This document shows positions 1-8,128 of a stretch of DNA of 16,242 bases, piece after piece (within the stretch, counting starts at the first letter, position 1; each line of letters opens with the position of its first letter). Both the position numbers and the translations under genes were made by a program. The DNA comes from an uncultured Collinsella sp. Lineage in GTDB: Bacteria; Actinomycetota; Coriobacteriia; Coriobacteriales; Coriobacteriaceae. Location of the stretch: positions 1 through 16,242 of the forward strand of contig CAAENA010000035.1 in the NCBI GenBank assembly GCA_900757205.1, written 5' to 3'. Below the pieces are notes generated by a model. It did not search any database and was not told the DNA's origin. It was given only the letters and a program-made list of their open reading frames with translations.

Positions 1-257
1 AATGTGGCCTCCGTCGTGAGCAGGACTGTAGAGCAGGAAACTTCATCAGTGCCCGCCCCACGGGAAACCGGCGGGATAGACCAGTTCAGATGGGGCTTTA
101 ATGCATGGGTGGTCTGTATTGGTTCAAATGGGTATCATACTGTGGTTATTGCATCGACTCTGTGATGCATGTTTGTACGTTCCCGGCGGTCGGTTTGCCA
201 GAAGCGCCCCGTCGGTTGTTCCAGACCCGTTTCGAAGAAAGGAAACCACACTAACCT
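1..257. other. Left-edge region upstream of rnj, no recognised gene
   Basis: I see no gene I can name here. One forward frame is open from the window edge to a stop at 163-165 (54 codons). Its predicted peptide is unfamiliar and uses several codons that are rare in the neighbours (AGG, AGA, ATA, GTA, TCA), so it is probably not coding. Two small inverted repeats are visible: CCCGCC at 52-57 with GGCGGG at 70-75, and TGCATC at 150-155 with GATGCA at 164-169. TATCAT at 133-138 could serve as a -10 box but has only a poor -35 partner (TGGTCT at 110-115). The stretch probably contains the end of the preceding unit and the promoter and leader of rnj, but I cannot fix either. Confidence 0.4.
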
Positions 258-1928
258 ATGGCAGCTAAAAAATCATCTCCCTTGAAGATCATCCCGCTCG
301 GCGGCCTTGATGGCATCGGCAAGAACATGACGGTCTTCGAGTGCGGCGACGACATGGTGCTCGTCGACGCCGGCCTCATGTTCCCGGATGACTCCCAGCC
401 CGGTATCGACCTGGTGCTTCCCGACTACACCTATGTTCTGGAGAACGAGGAGAAGCTCCGCGGTATCATCGTCACTCACGGCCACGAGGACCACACCGGT
501 TCGCTTCCGTATTTGCTGCAGGACCTCAACAATAAGGTGCCCATCTTCTCGAGCAAGCTGACGCTTGGCTTTATCGAGGGCAAGCTTTCTGAGTTCCGCA
601 TCCGCGCACCCAAGTTCCGCGAGGTCAAGGGAGGCAGCCATGTCAACCTCGGCGGCATCTCGCTCGACTTCTTCTCGATGACGCACTCCATCCCCGGCGC
701 TCTGGGCGTGTTCATCCGCACCAATCAGGGCACCGTTATGCACACCGGCGACTTTAAGCTCGACCAGACGCCCATCGATGGCGTCACGCCCGACTATGCC
801 GCTATCAGCCGCTTTGCCAAGCAGGGCATCGACCTGCTGCTTTCCGACTCCACCAATGCCACGGTTCCCGGCTTTACCAAGTCCGAGGCCGAGGTTGGTC
901 CCAACCTGCTGCACGCCATCAAGAACGCCCCGGGTCGCGTGTTCGTCGCATCGTTCTCGAGCCACATCCATCGTTTGCAGCAGATCTGCGATGCCGCCCG
1001 CAAGTGCGGCCGTAAGGTCGTTGTGACCGGTCGCTCCATGCTCACGAACACCCGCGTGGCGCGCGAGCTCGGTTATCTCAACATCGATGATGCCGATATC
1101 ATCGATGCCTTCGATATTGATAACCTGCCTGACGACAAGATCGTCGTCATGTGCACTGGTTCGCAGGGCGAGCCGCTGTCGGCCCTGTCCCGCATGGCCA
1201 ATGGCGAGCACAAGACGCTCTCCATCCACGAGGGCGATACCGTTATCCTCTCGGCAACTCCCGTTCCTGGCAACGAGAAGGCCGTCCAGCAGGTCGTCAA
1301 CAGCCTGGCCAAGCTCGGCTGCGACGTGTGGGATAAGAACCGCGCTCTCGTCCACGTCTCGGGTCACGGTAGCCAGGAGGAGCTCAAGCTCCTGATGGCC
1401 ATGGCCAAGCCCACGTATTTTATGCCGGTTCACGGTGAGGCCGTGCATCTGCGCGCCCATGCCCAGCTGGCGCGCAAGATGGGCATCAAGGACGATCATA
1501 TCTTTATCCTCGATAACGGCGACACGCTCGAGATGCGCGGTGGTATCGTCAAGCGCGGTACGCCCGTCGAGTCCGGTGTCGTTTACGTCGACGGCCTGCG
1601 TATCGGCGATACCGACCCCATCGTCCTGCGCGATCGCCAGAAGCTCGCCAACGACGGTATGGTCACGGCCGTTGCCATCGTCTCCCTCAAACACAAGAAG
1701 ATCGAGGCCATCGAGTTCTCGGGCCGCGGCGTCTCGTTTGCCATCGACGACCAGTTCTCCGAGGATGCCTCCGCGTCCATCATGAAGACGATCGAGAAGG
1801 GCAAGTTCAGCTTTACCAGCAGCGGTTCCGATGCCATTCGCAAGGCCGTGCGCGATTCGCTCTCTAACTTTATCTGGAGCCGTACGCGCACCCGTCCGAT
1901 GATCATCCCGGTCGTCATGGAGGTTTAG
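258..1928 (+). CDS. rnj: Ribonuclease J (metallo-beta-lactamase/beta-CASP RNase)
   Basis: RNase J is a cytoplasmic zinc-dependent ribonuclease with 5'-3' exonuclease and endonuclease activity, used in mRNA turnover and rRNA maturation. The 556-residue length is normal for the family. The metallo-beta-lactamase core shows the motif HGHEDH (H74, H76, D78, H79), H143 in MTHSIPGA and D165 in HTGDFKLD. The beta-CASP insert follows, with SDSTN near 197-200, ASFSSHIHR (H236, H238) and CTGSQGEP at 299-306. Then come SGHGS (H370) and MPVHGE (H392), and a C-terminal domain from about 450. The ATG at 258 is preceded by AAAGGAAA at 238-245, a somewhat long spacing of about 13 nt. It is the first gene of the apparent rnj-cinA operon. 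The family is certain; whether the protein corresponds to J1 or J2 of Firmicutes is not decidable here. Confidence 0.97.
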   Translation: MAAKKSSPLKIIPLGGLDGIGKNMTVFECGDDMVLVDAGLMFPDDSQPGIDLVLPDYTYVLENEEKLRGIIVTHGHEDHTGSLPYLLQDLNNKVPIFSSKLTLGFIEGKLSEFRIRAPKFREVKGGSHVNLGGISLDFFSMTHSIPGALGVFIRTNQGTVMHTGDFKLDQTPIDGVTPDYAAISRFAKQGIDLLLSDSTNATVPGFTKSEAEVGPNLLHAIKNAPGRVFVASFSSHIHRLQQICDAARKCGRKVVVTGRSMLTNTRVARELGYLNIDDADIIDAFDIDNLPDDKIVVMCTGSQGEPLSALSRMANGEHKTLSIHEGDTVILSATPVPGNEKAVQQVVNSLAKLGCDVWDKNRALVHVSGHGSQEELKLLMAMAKPTYFMPVHGEAVHLRAHAQLARKMGIKDDHIFILDNGDTLEMRGGIVKRGTPVESGVVYVDGLRIGDTDPIVLRDRQKLANDGMVTAVAIVSLKHKKIEAIEFSGRGVSFAIDDQFSEDASASIMKTIEKGKFSFTSSGSDAIRKAVRDSLSNFIWSRTRTRPMIIPVVMEV

Positions 1929-1932
1929 TTTG
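1919..1932 (+). promoter_or_regulatory. Shine-Dalgarno site that sets a TTG start for ftsK
   Basis: GGAGG at 1919-1923 lies inside the last codons of rnj and is six bases from TTG at 1930-1932. The rnj stop codon (1926-1928) lies between them. This strong site supports the unusual TTG start and suggests that ftsK translation is coupled to that of rnj. Confidence 0.75.
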
Positions 1933-4707
1933 GCGCGCGGATCTGCACAAAACGCCAAAGGCAATAAGGCCAATAACCAACCGGCATCTGCTAAGGGTGC
2001 CGGTTCCCATCTGCGTGCCAATAAGGGCCACGAGTCCGAGTTTGATGAGTTTGAGCCCTTGGTCGAGCCTTCGGCCAATCGCGATATCGCCGGTGTGGTC
2101 ATCGCCGTTTTGGCGATCGCGTCCTTCATTGCCGTGATCTCTCCGGCAACAGCGCCCGTGACGGCTGCTGTTGCCGGTTTCTACCACCTGGGCTTTGGTC
2201 TGGGCGCCTACGTGCTGCCGATCGTCATCTTGCTGTTTGCCGCCACGCTCTTTTTGGGTGAGGACTCGCCGCTCAACGTGCGCTCTGTTGCGGGCGGCGC
2301 CTTGGTCTTTATCGCCGTCGTCTCCATTCTTTCGCTGATGGTGCCGGGCACGAGCGATTCGTGCGACCTTATGTTTACGCCGCAGAACCTTTCCGTGTCG
2401 GGCGGCTACATTGGCGCCTTTATCGCAAGTGCCTTGCAAAACGCCCTGGGTAAACCTATCGCCATGGTTGTCTTGCTGGGGCTTGTCGTCGTTGGTTTGG
2501 TCATTATCGGCTTTTCGGTGGGTGGCGTTTTGCGCTCCGCACGCGATCGCGCTGCCGATTTTGCCGAGCGTCGACGTGCCGATGTCAATGCGAGCCCGTG
2601 GGGCGATGAAGAGGCCTTGTCGGTTCCCGGCGTCGCCCGTCCGCACCTGAGCATTCTGCGCCAGAAGGGGACTGACGCCGCGGTGACCACGGTCATGGGT
2701 GGCGATGTCGACCCGGTTTTGGATGATGACGAGGACGATGAGCCTTTTGTCGACGTATCCGAGTCGGTTGAAGCCGAGCGAGCCAAGACCACGCTGTTGC
2801 CGCGCCGCCATGCCAAGAAGGGCAAGTCTGCGCCTAAGCTCAATACGAGTGAGCCCGACCCGTCTTGGTCCGATAGCGAGATTGAGCTCACCGAGGGCGA
2901 TGACGAGGACGACGAGGCTCCGCTCGAGACCGCCAAGACAACCTTGCTGCCGCGTCGCCACGCCAAGCGCGGTCAGGTCACTGGACAGCTTTCGATGGAG
3001 GACGATCCGGACAAGGTTGACGAGTCCGAGCCGCCGTTTGCCGTGAACCCTGTTTCGGCCGCACCTCAGATTCCCGACTTCTTAAAGCATCCCAAGGTTG
3101 CCGATGCGCCTGCCACGAGTGCTGTCGAATCGGCTGCGGCTCGTGATGGGGGAGCGGACGGCGGCGCCGCAGATAACGAGGGCGAAGAAGAGGACGGCCT
3201 CAAGCTTCCGCCGCTCGAAATCCTACATGCCAACCCGCAGTCGGCTTCTGCCGCGTCTTCGGATAAGGAGCTGGAGCAGACCGCTGAGTCACTGCAATCC
3301 ACCTTGCTTGAGTTTGGCCGCAGTGCCCGCGTGGTCGGCTGGATCGCCGGCCCCACGGTGACGACCTTTAAGCTGCAACCTGGCGAGGGCGAGCGCGTGA
3401 GCAAGATTTCGAGCCTCGAGGACGATATTGCGCTTTCGCTCGCCGCCCAGTCGGTTCGTATCTTTGCCCCGATCCCCGGCACCTCTCTCGTTGGTATCGA
3501 GATTCCCAACCGCAAGCGCCAGAACGTCAATCTGGGCGACGTGCTGCCCTATGTGAAGGGCGGTCCGCTCGAGCTCGCCATCGGCCGCGACGCCGAGGGC
3601 ACGCCGGTTGTCGCCGACCTCGCCAAGATGCCTCACCTGTTGATTGCCGGTACGACCGGTTCTGGTAAGTCGGTGATGATCAACTCCATCATCACGACCT
3701 TGCTCATGCGCGCCCTTCCCGAGGACGTTCGCCTGATCATGGTCGACCCCAAGCGCGTCGAGCTTGCGGGCTATAACGGTCTGCCGCATCTCTATGTGCC
3801 CGTGGTGACCGAGCCCAAGCAGGCCGCGAGCGCTCTGCAATGGGCTGTGTCCGAGATGGAGCGTCGCCTGAAGGTCTTCGAGCGTCTCAACGTGCGTAAG
3901 ATCTCGACCTACAACGAAAAGCAGGCTGCTGGCGAGTTTGAGCATTACGACAATCCGCCGCAAAAGATGCCCTACCTTGTCATTATCATTGACGAGCTCT
4001 CTGACCTGATGATGGTCGCCGGTAAGGATGTCGAGGCCTCGATCGTGCGTATTGCACAGCTGGGCCGTGCCGCCGGTATTCACCTTATCGTTGCCACGCA
4101 GCGCCCCAGCTCCAACGTGGTGACGGGCCTCATTAAGGCCAACATCACCAACCGTATCGCCTTTAACGTCGCCACGGGCATCGACTCGCGCGTCATCATC
4201 GACCAGATGGGCGCCGAGAAGCTCACCGGTTTGGGCGACATGTTGTTCTCCAAGGTCGACTGGGGCAAGCCCCGCCGTATCCAGGGCTGCTTTGTCTCGG
4301 ATGATGAGATCAACGAGATTGTCGAGTTCGTCAAGTCGCAGAGTGAGCCCGACTACCACGAGGAGATCCTGTCTGCCGTGGCGCCCGCTTCCATGTCCAT
4401 GGCGGGTGGCGGCGGCATTGTCCGCACCGGAGTAGCCGAGCCGCAAGACGATGATCCGCTCATTTGGGAAGCCGCCCATATTGTGGTGGAATCGCAGCTT
4501 GGCTCCACATCTGGCCTGCAACGTCGTCTGAAGGTTGGCTATGCGCGTGCCGGGCGTATTATGGACATGCTGGAAGAAAAGGGTGTCGTCGGCCCGCCCG
4601 ACGGTTCCAAGCCGCGCGAGGTCCTGTTGGACGAGGAGGGGCTTGCCGCGCTGGAATCTGTCGACGCCGAGATGGCACGTGAAGATCGTGAGTTTGGAGG
4701 ATTCTGA
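1930..4707 (+). CDS. ftsK: FtsK/SpoIIIE-family DNA translocase
   Basis: This is a membrane-anchored, ATP-driven double-stranded DNA pump that clears chromosome DNA from the closing septum. The 925-residue protein has a short charged N-terminus, four or five membrane segments between about 53 and 197, and a linker of about 220 residues rich in Asp, Glu, Ser and Ala. The motor domain follows. Walker A is GTTGSGKS at 574-581 and Walker B is VIIIDE with D688 and E689. Other FtsK signatures are DPKRVEL, GLPHLYVPVVTEPKQA and ATQRPSSNVVTG. A C-terminal winged-helix gamma domain at about 841-905 (WEAAHIVVESQ, LQRRLKVGYARAGRIMD) is the part that reads DNA polarity sequences in the family. The linker holds two copies of an AKTTLLPRRHAK motif. 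Translation starts at TTG one base after rnj. The family is certain; ftsK and spoIIIE are names for the same architecture. Confidence 0.96.
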   Translation: MARGSAQNAKGNKANNQPASAKGAGSHLRANKGHESEFDEFEPLVEPSANRDIAGVVIAVLAIASFIAVISPATAPVTAAVAGFYHLGFGLGAYVLPIVILLFAATLFLGEDSPLNVRSVAGGALVFIAVVSILSLMVPGTSDSCDLMFTPQNLSVSGGYIGAFIASALQNALGKPIAMVVLLGLVVVGLVIIGFSVGGVLRSARDRAADFAERRRADVNASPWGDEEALSVPGVARPHLSILRQKGTDAAVTTVMGGDVDPVLDDDEDDEPFVDVSESVEAERAKTTLLPRRHAKKGKSAPKLNTSEPDPSWSDSEIELTEGDDEDDEAPLETAKTTLLPRRHAKRGQVTGQLSMEDDPDKVDESEPPFAVNPVSAAPQIPDFLKHPKVADAPATSAVESAAARDGGADGGAADNEGEEEDGLKLPPLEILHANPQSASAASSDKELEQTAESLQSTLLEFGRSARVVGWIAGPTVTTFKLQPGEGERVSKISSLEDDIALSLAAQSVRIFAPIPGTSLVGIEIPNRKRQNVNLGDVLPYVKGGPLELAIGRDAEGTPVVADLAKMPHLLIAGTTGSGKSVMINSIITTLLMRALPEDVRLIMVDPKRVELAGYNGLPHLYVPVVTEPKQAASALQWAVSEMERRLKVFERLNVRKISTYNEKQAAGEFEHYDNPPQKMPYLVIIIDELSDLMMVAGKDVEASIVRIAQLGRAAGIHLIVATQRPSSNVVTGLIKANITNRIAFNVATGIDSRVIIDQMGAEKLTGLGDMLFSKVDWGKPRRIQGCFVSDDEINEIVEFVKSQSEPDYHEEILSAVAPASMSMAGGGGIVRTGVAEPQDDDPLIWEAAHIVVESQLGSTSGLQRRLKVGYARAGRIMDMLEEKGVVGPPDGSKPREVLLDEEGLAALESVDAEMAREDREFGGF
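2782..2970 (+). repeat. Duplicated basic motif in the FtsK linker
   Basis: Two copies of a 13-residue basic segment lie exactly 150 nt apart, at 2782-2820 (residues 285-297) and 2932-2970 (residues 335-347). Both read AKTTLLPRRHAK followed by a basic residue. Each is preceded by an acidic run, DDDEDDE before the first and EGDDEDDE before the second, so a roughly 50-residue acidic-then-basic unit seems to have been duplicated. Several codons differ between the copies, so either the duplication is old or the peptide has been held under selection. Confidence 0.8.
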
Positions 4708-4709
4708 TG
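4696..4709 (+). promoter_or_regulatory. Shine-Dalgarno site and TGATG overlap at the ftsK/rodZ-like junction
   Basis: GGAGG at 4696-4700 is six bases before the ATG at 4707. The ftsK stop TGA (4705-4707) shares its last base with that ATG. This layout indicates translational coupling of the two genes. Confidence 0.75.
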
Positions 4710-6218
4710 GCTGCACGCTTTGGTGACATGCTGCTCGAGCAGCGTCGCCGAATGGGCCTTTCCATTCAGCAGGTCGCCAACACCATCAAAATCAGGCCGC
4801 AGATCATCGAGTTTTTCGAGACCGGTAACTTTGCTTCGATGCCGCCGCGCGGCTATGCGCAGGGCATGATTTCGAGCTATGCTCGCTTTTTGGGCCTCAA
4901 TCCGCGCGAGGTCGTCAATGCCTACTTTGACGAGCTGATGGCATACGAGCGCGAGACGTCGCAGCAGGGCGGTCGTTTTCAGGACGCCGCCGGCTATGTC
5001 AATTCACGTTCCTCGGTGGATAATGGGCGCTTCTTGATGGTTCAGGGTGGTCGCTCAACGCGTTATGGTCAGCGTCCGCAGCAGGCTGGCTATATTACCG
5101 AGACGGGTTCGGGCGAGGAGATTCGCTCACAGCGTGACCGGTTCCGCAGTACGCCGATGCCCGAGGACCGTGCACTTCCCGCTGCCCGCGGCGTGGCGCG
5201 TGACCCTCGTGCCGGCTACGGCGACGGCGGCTATTCCGATCGCGGTCACCGTGGTATCTCCACCGGACGTTCTCGCAGTGGCTATGCGGACGCCGATGCC
5301 ACGCAGGTGACGCCGCGTCTTCGCTCTCAATCACAGCCGTATGGCCAGCGCTCTTCGGCTCCGCGTGCGGGCCAGCGTGGCTATCAAGGCCGCGGTGAAC
5401 TTGCGCCCCGCTCGGGTCAGCGCAGCCTTCAGGGCCAGGGTGGCTATCGCGGCCGTTCCGACAGCAATCGTGGTCGTATGCCTCAGGGAGGCGGCCGCAG
5501 CAGTTCCAGTCGTGGACGCGGCGGTTCCCGTACTCCTCAAAACAACGGTCTCGATCCGCGTATCGTCTACGCCGGCATCGGTGCCGTGGCGTTGCTGCTG
5601 ATCGTGCTCATCGTGGTACTTCTGCGCGGCTGCGCATCTTCGACGCCCGAGACCACGCCCGAGACGCCCACTGCTACCAAGACGACGCCCAAGAAGTCTT
5701 CTAAGAAGACCGAAACGGTCGACGAGGACGAAGACACCGATGAGGCGACGGATGAGTCGACCGATTCGGACGCCACCAAGACGACGGCTAAAAAGGAAGA
5801 AAACGAGGTAACGAAGGTCAAGGTCTCCGTTGCCAAGGGAAAGACCGCCTGGATTGAGGTCAAGGTCGATGGCAAGTCGGTCTATGGCGCCCAGGCGACT
5901 GGCCCCTTTGAGCAGGAGTACACGCCTGAGTCCTCGATCGAGATCACCACGTCCAAGCCTTCCGATGTCACCGTTACCAAGAACGGCGAAAAGGTCCGTT
6001 ACGATACCAAGACCTCGGGCGTGGCGCGTGTGACGATCACCGTTCCCAAGAAGGAGACGACTGGTTCCGAGAATGGTGAAAGTTCTGATGGTACCGACAC
6101 CACCGATGGTGCCGACACCACCGACGGCACCGATGCCCAGTCCACGGATGGCGCCGATACCGCAACTGACGGCCAGACGCCCACCGATTCTACCGACTAT
6201 TCGTACGATAGCTACTAA
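4707..6218 (+). CDS. RodZ-like membrane protein with N-terminal helix-turn-helix
   Basis: The first 80 residues form a helix-turn-helix of the kind found in RodZ and B. subtilis YmfM (MLLEQRRRMGLSIQQVANTI and PPRGYAQGMISSYARFLGL are typical). RodZ links the cytoskeleton to wall synthesis. Residues 101-283 are low-complexity and rich in Arg, Gly, Ser and Gln, with many RG and RGG steps. One membrane helix follows at 286-306 (IVYAGIGAVALLLIVLIVVLL). The outside part has a Thr/Lys/Asp/Glu linker, a beta-rich domain at about 365-448 that looks like DUF4115 of RodZ, and a Thr/Asp/Gly tail at 449-503 with six-residue repeats. It starts within the ftsK stop codon. YmfM sits in a similar place near spoIIIE and pgsA in Bacillus, which supports the call. 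The long Arg/Gly segment is unusual for RodZ and its role is unknown. Confidence 0.85.
   Translation: MAARFGDMLLEQRRRMGLSIQQVANTIKIRPQIIEFFETGNFASMPPRGYAQGMISSYARFLGLNPREVVNAYFDELMAYERETSQQGGRFQDAAGYVNSRSSVDNGRFLMVQGGRSTRYGQRPQQAGYITETGSGEEIRSQRDRFRSTPMPEDRALPAARGVARDPRAGYGDGGYSDRGHRGISTGRSRSGYADADATQVTPRLRSQSQPYGQRSSAPRAGQRGYQGRGELAPRSGQRSLQGQGGYRGRSDSNRGRMPQGGGRSSSSRGRGGSRTPQNNGLDPRIVYAGIGAVALLLIVLIVVLLRGCASSTPETTPETPTATKTTPKKSSKKTETVDEDEDTDEATDESTDSDATKTTAKKEENEVTKVKVSVAKGKTAWIEVKVDGKSVYGAQATGPFEQEYTPESSIEITTSKPSDVTVTKNGEKVRYDTKTSGVARVTITVPKKETTGSENGESSDGTDTTDGADTTDGTDAQSTDGADTATDGQTPTDSTDYSYDSY
6087..6176 (+). repeat. 18-nt coding repeats in the RodZ-like tail
   Basis: Two near-identical 18-nt units lie at 6087-6104 and 6105-6122, each encoding Asp-Gly-(Thr/Ala)-Asp-Thr-Thr. 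Degenerate copies follow as far as about 6176 (Asp-Gly-Thr-Asp, then Asp-Gly-Ala-Asp-Thr-Ala-Thr). The segment is predicted to be outside the membrane and disordered. Copy number could vary between strains by replication slippage. Confidence 0.7.
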
Positions 6219-6244
6219 GCCGCTCGTACGCGAAAGGAAACATC

Positions 6245-6742
6245 ATGGCTAAAGATTCCAGCTTCGACGTCGTGTCCGAGGTCAACATGCAAGAGGTCGA
6301 CAACGCCTTCCAGCAAACCACGCGTGAGATTTCCCAGCGCTATGACCTGAAGGATTCCGGCGCCACGATCGAGCTTTCGAAGGGCGACAAGCTCTTTACG
6401 ATCAACGCCCCGGCCGACTTTGTCTCCAAGCAGATTATCGACGTGCTGAGCTCCAAGCTCATCAAGCGCGGCATCGACCTCAAGGCTGTCTCGTGGGATG
6501 CTCCGCAGGCGGCATCGGGCGGCACCGTGCGCGTGCTCGGCCATATCGTCGAGGGTATCGACCAGACGACCGCCAAGAAGATCAACAAGGACATCAAGGA
6601 CCAAAAGCTCAAGGTCAAGGTGACTATCGAGGCCGACAAGCTGCGTGTTTCCTCTGCTTCGAAGGACGCGTTGCAGACCGTGATCCAGTTCCTGCGCGAC
6701 CAGGACTACGGCCAGCCGCTGCAGTTCACCAACTACCGCTAA
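6245..6742 (+). CDS. yajQ: YajQ family nucleotide-binding protein (UPF0234)
   Basis: This is a small cytoplasmic protein of the YajQ family, which has two ferredoxin-like domains resembling RNA-binding folds. Family members bind nucleotides or RNA, and one from Xanthomonas binds cyclic di-GMP; the role in this organism is not known. The 165-residue length is typical. Family signatures are SFDVVSEVNMQEVDNA at the N-terminus, ISQRYDLKDSGATIEL, the middle stretch KKINKDIKDQKLKVKV and the C-terminal PLQFTNYR. The ATG at 6245 is preceded by GAAAGGAAA at 6232-6240, a good site. The gene lies 26 nt after the RodZ-like gene and 27 nt before rimO, with no clear terminator between, so it belongs to the same operon. 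Confidence 0.93.
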   Translation: MAKDSSFDVVSEVNMQEVDNAFQQTTREISQRYDLKDSGATIELSKGDKLFTINAPADFVSKQIIDVLSSKLIKRGIDLKAVSWDAPQAASGGTVRVLGHIVEGIDQTTAKKINKDIKDQKLKVKVTIEADKLRVSSASKDALQTVIQFLRDQDYGQPLQFTNYR

Positions 6743-6769
6743 TATCATTCGAAAGGACTGCTCTCCAAC

Positions 6770-8119
6770 ATGGATACACCGTTGGGCTCCGTGCTCTACA
6801 TCACCCTCGGGTGCGCTAAGAACGAGGTTGACACCGACCGCATGCGTTCTCTTTTGACCGCCGCGGGCTACGAGGAGGCATTCGACCCACAGGATGCCGA
6901 TATCGCCATCGTCAATACATGCTCGTTCCTCGCCTCCGCAACGTCCGAGAGCATCGAGACCACGCTCGAGCTCGCCAACGAGGTTCAGGACGGCGTTCGT
7001 TCTTGTCCCATCGTCATGTGCGGCTGTGTGCCGTCGCGCTATGGCGACGACCTGCCTGACGAGCTGCCCGAGGTCGCTGCCTTTGTGAAGGCCGACGAGG
7101 AGGACGGCATCGTGGCGGTCATCGATGGCGTGCTGGGTGTCGAGCGTGAGATCGCTGCCTATATTCCGCAAGTAAAGCGCACTGTCGAGGGCGCTGTTGC
7201 TTACGTCAAGATTTCCGATGGCTGCAACCGCTTCTGCAGCTTCTGCATGATCCCCTATATTCGCGGTCGCTATCATTCGCGCAATGCCGAGAGCATTATC
7301 TCCGAGGTACGCGACCTGGTTGCCGGCGGTGTGCGCGAGATCGTGCTGATTGGCCAGGACACGGGTATTTGGGGCACCGACTTTGCCGACGAAGACGTCA
7401 CCGATGGCTCGCCGCGCAATCTGGCGCAGCTGCTGCATGCCGTCGCCGAGGCCGTGCGCCCGCACAACGTCTGGGTCCGCGTGCTCTACCTGCAGCCCGA
7501 GGGCATGACCGACGAGCTTATCGAGACGATTCGCGATACCCCCGAGGTGCTGCCTTATATCGATATCCCCGTGCAGCACTGCGACGCGCGCATCCTCAAG
7601 GCTATGCGTCGCTCCGGTTCGCGCCAGGAGCTCGAGGACCTGTTCCGCGATCTGCGTGAGCGCATCCCCGACATCGTGATCCGTTCCACGGCCATGGTTG
7701 GCTTCCCGACCGAGACCGACGACGAGTTCCGCGACCTTATCGACTTTATGGATACCGTCGGCTTTGACTACACGAGCGTCTTTGCCTACTCGCAGGAGGA
7801 GGGCAGCCTGGCCGCCAAGATGGAGGGCCAGGTCGACGAAGAGGTCAAGCTCGAGCGCGCCCAGGAGGCCATGGACCTGGCCGAGTCGCTCGGTTTTGCC
7901 GCCACCGCCGCACATGTGGGCGAGCGCGCCCAGGTGATCGTCGACGGCATCGAGGAGACCGAGGACGGCGCCGAGCTGATCGGCCATGCTTGGTTCCAGG
8001 CGCCCGATTCCGATGGCGCGGTGCACTTGGACGCCAGCGAGGCGTCCGTGGGCGATATTCTGACGGTCGAGTTTACCGATAGCTTCTGCTATGAGCTTAT
8101 CGGCCATGTTGTGGAGTAG
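6770..8119 (+). CDS. rimO: Ribosomal protein S12 methylthiotransferase RimO
   Basis: RimO is a radical-SAM enzyme with two iron-sulfur clusters that adds a methylthio group to the conserved aspartate (Asp89 in E. coli) of ribosomal protein S12. Its 449 residues show the N-terminal methylthiotransferase domain with cluster cysteines C15 (LGCAKNEVD), C51 (VNTCSF) and probably C86 (MCGCVP). The radical-SAM motif is C152-x3-C156-x2-C159 (GCNRFCSFC). A TRAM domain occupies roughly the last 65 residues. LGCAKNEVDTDR at the N-terminus matches RimO; the paralogue MiaB, also in this window, has FGCQMNQHDSER. The start ATG follows AAAGGA at 6752-6757 with a spacing of about 12 nt. The gene ends 9 nt before pgsA. 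Confidence 0.93.
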   Translation: MDTPLGSVLYITLGCAKNEVDTDRMRSLLTAAGYEEAFDPQDADIAIVNTCSFLASATSESIETTLELANEVQDGVRSCPIVMCGCVPSRYGDDLPDELPEVAAFVKADEEDGIVAVIDGVLGVEREIAAYIPQVKRTVEGAVAYVKISDGCNRFCSFCMIPYIRGRYHSRNAESIISEVRDLVAGGVREIVLIGQDTGIWGTDFADEDVTDGSPRNLAQLLHAVAEAVRPHNVWVRVLYLQPEGMTDELIETIRDTPEVLPYIDIPVQHCDARILKAMRRSGSRQELEDLFRDLRERIPDIVIRSTAMVGFPTETDDEFRDLIDFMDTVGFDYTSVFAYSQEEGSLAAKMEGQVDEEVKLERAQEAMDLAESLGFAATAAHVGERAQVIVDGIEETEDGAELIGHAWFQAPDSDGAVHLDASEASVGDILTVEFTDSFCYELIGHVVE

Positions 8120-8128
8120 GAGAGCATC

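Noticed and set aside
116..133. GGTTCAAAT resembling the T-loop of a tRNA
   Set aside because: The flanking bases do not pair as a T stem, and no acceptor or anticodon arms can be built.
273..2129. Long open frame on the - strand opposite rnj
   Set aside because: It mirrors the codon bias of rnj and ftsK: G/C-rich third positions remove stops on the opposite strand. Its product is low-complexity with no recognisable domain.
5619..5635. Lipobox-like LRGC after the RodZ-like membrane helix
   Set aside because: It lies at residues 306-309 after an internal membrane helix, and the Arg is unsuitable for lipoprotein processing.
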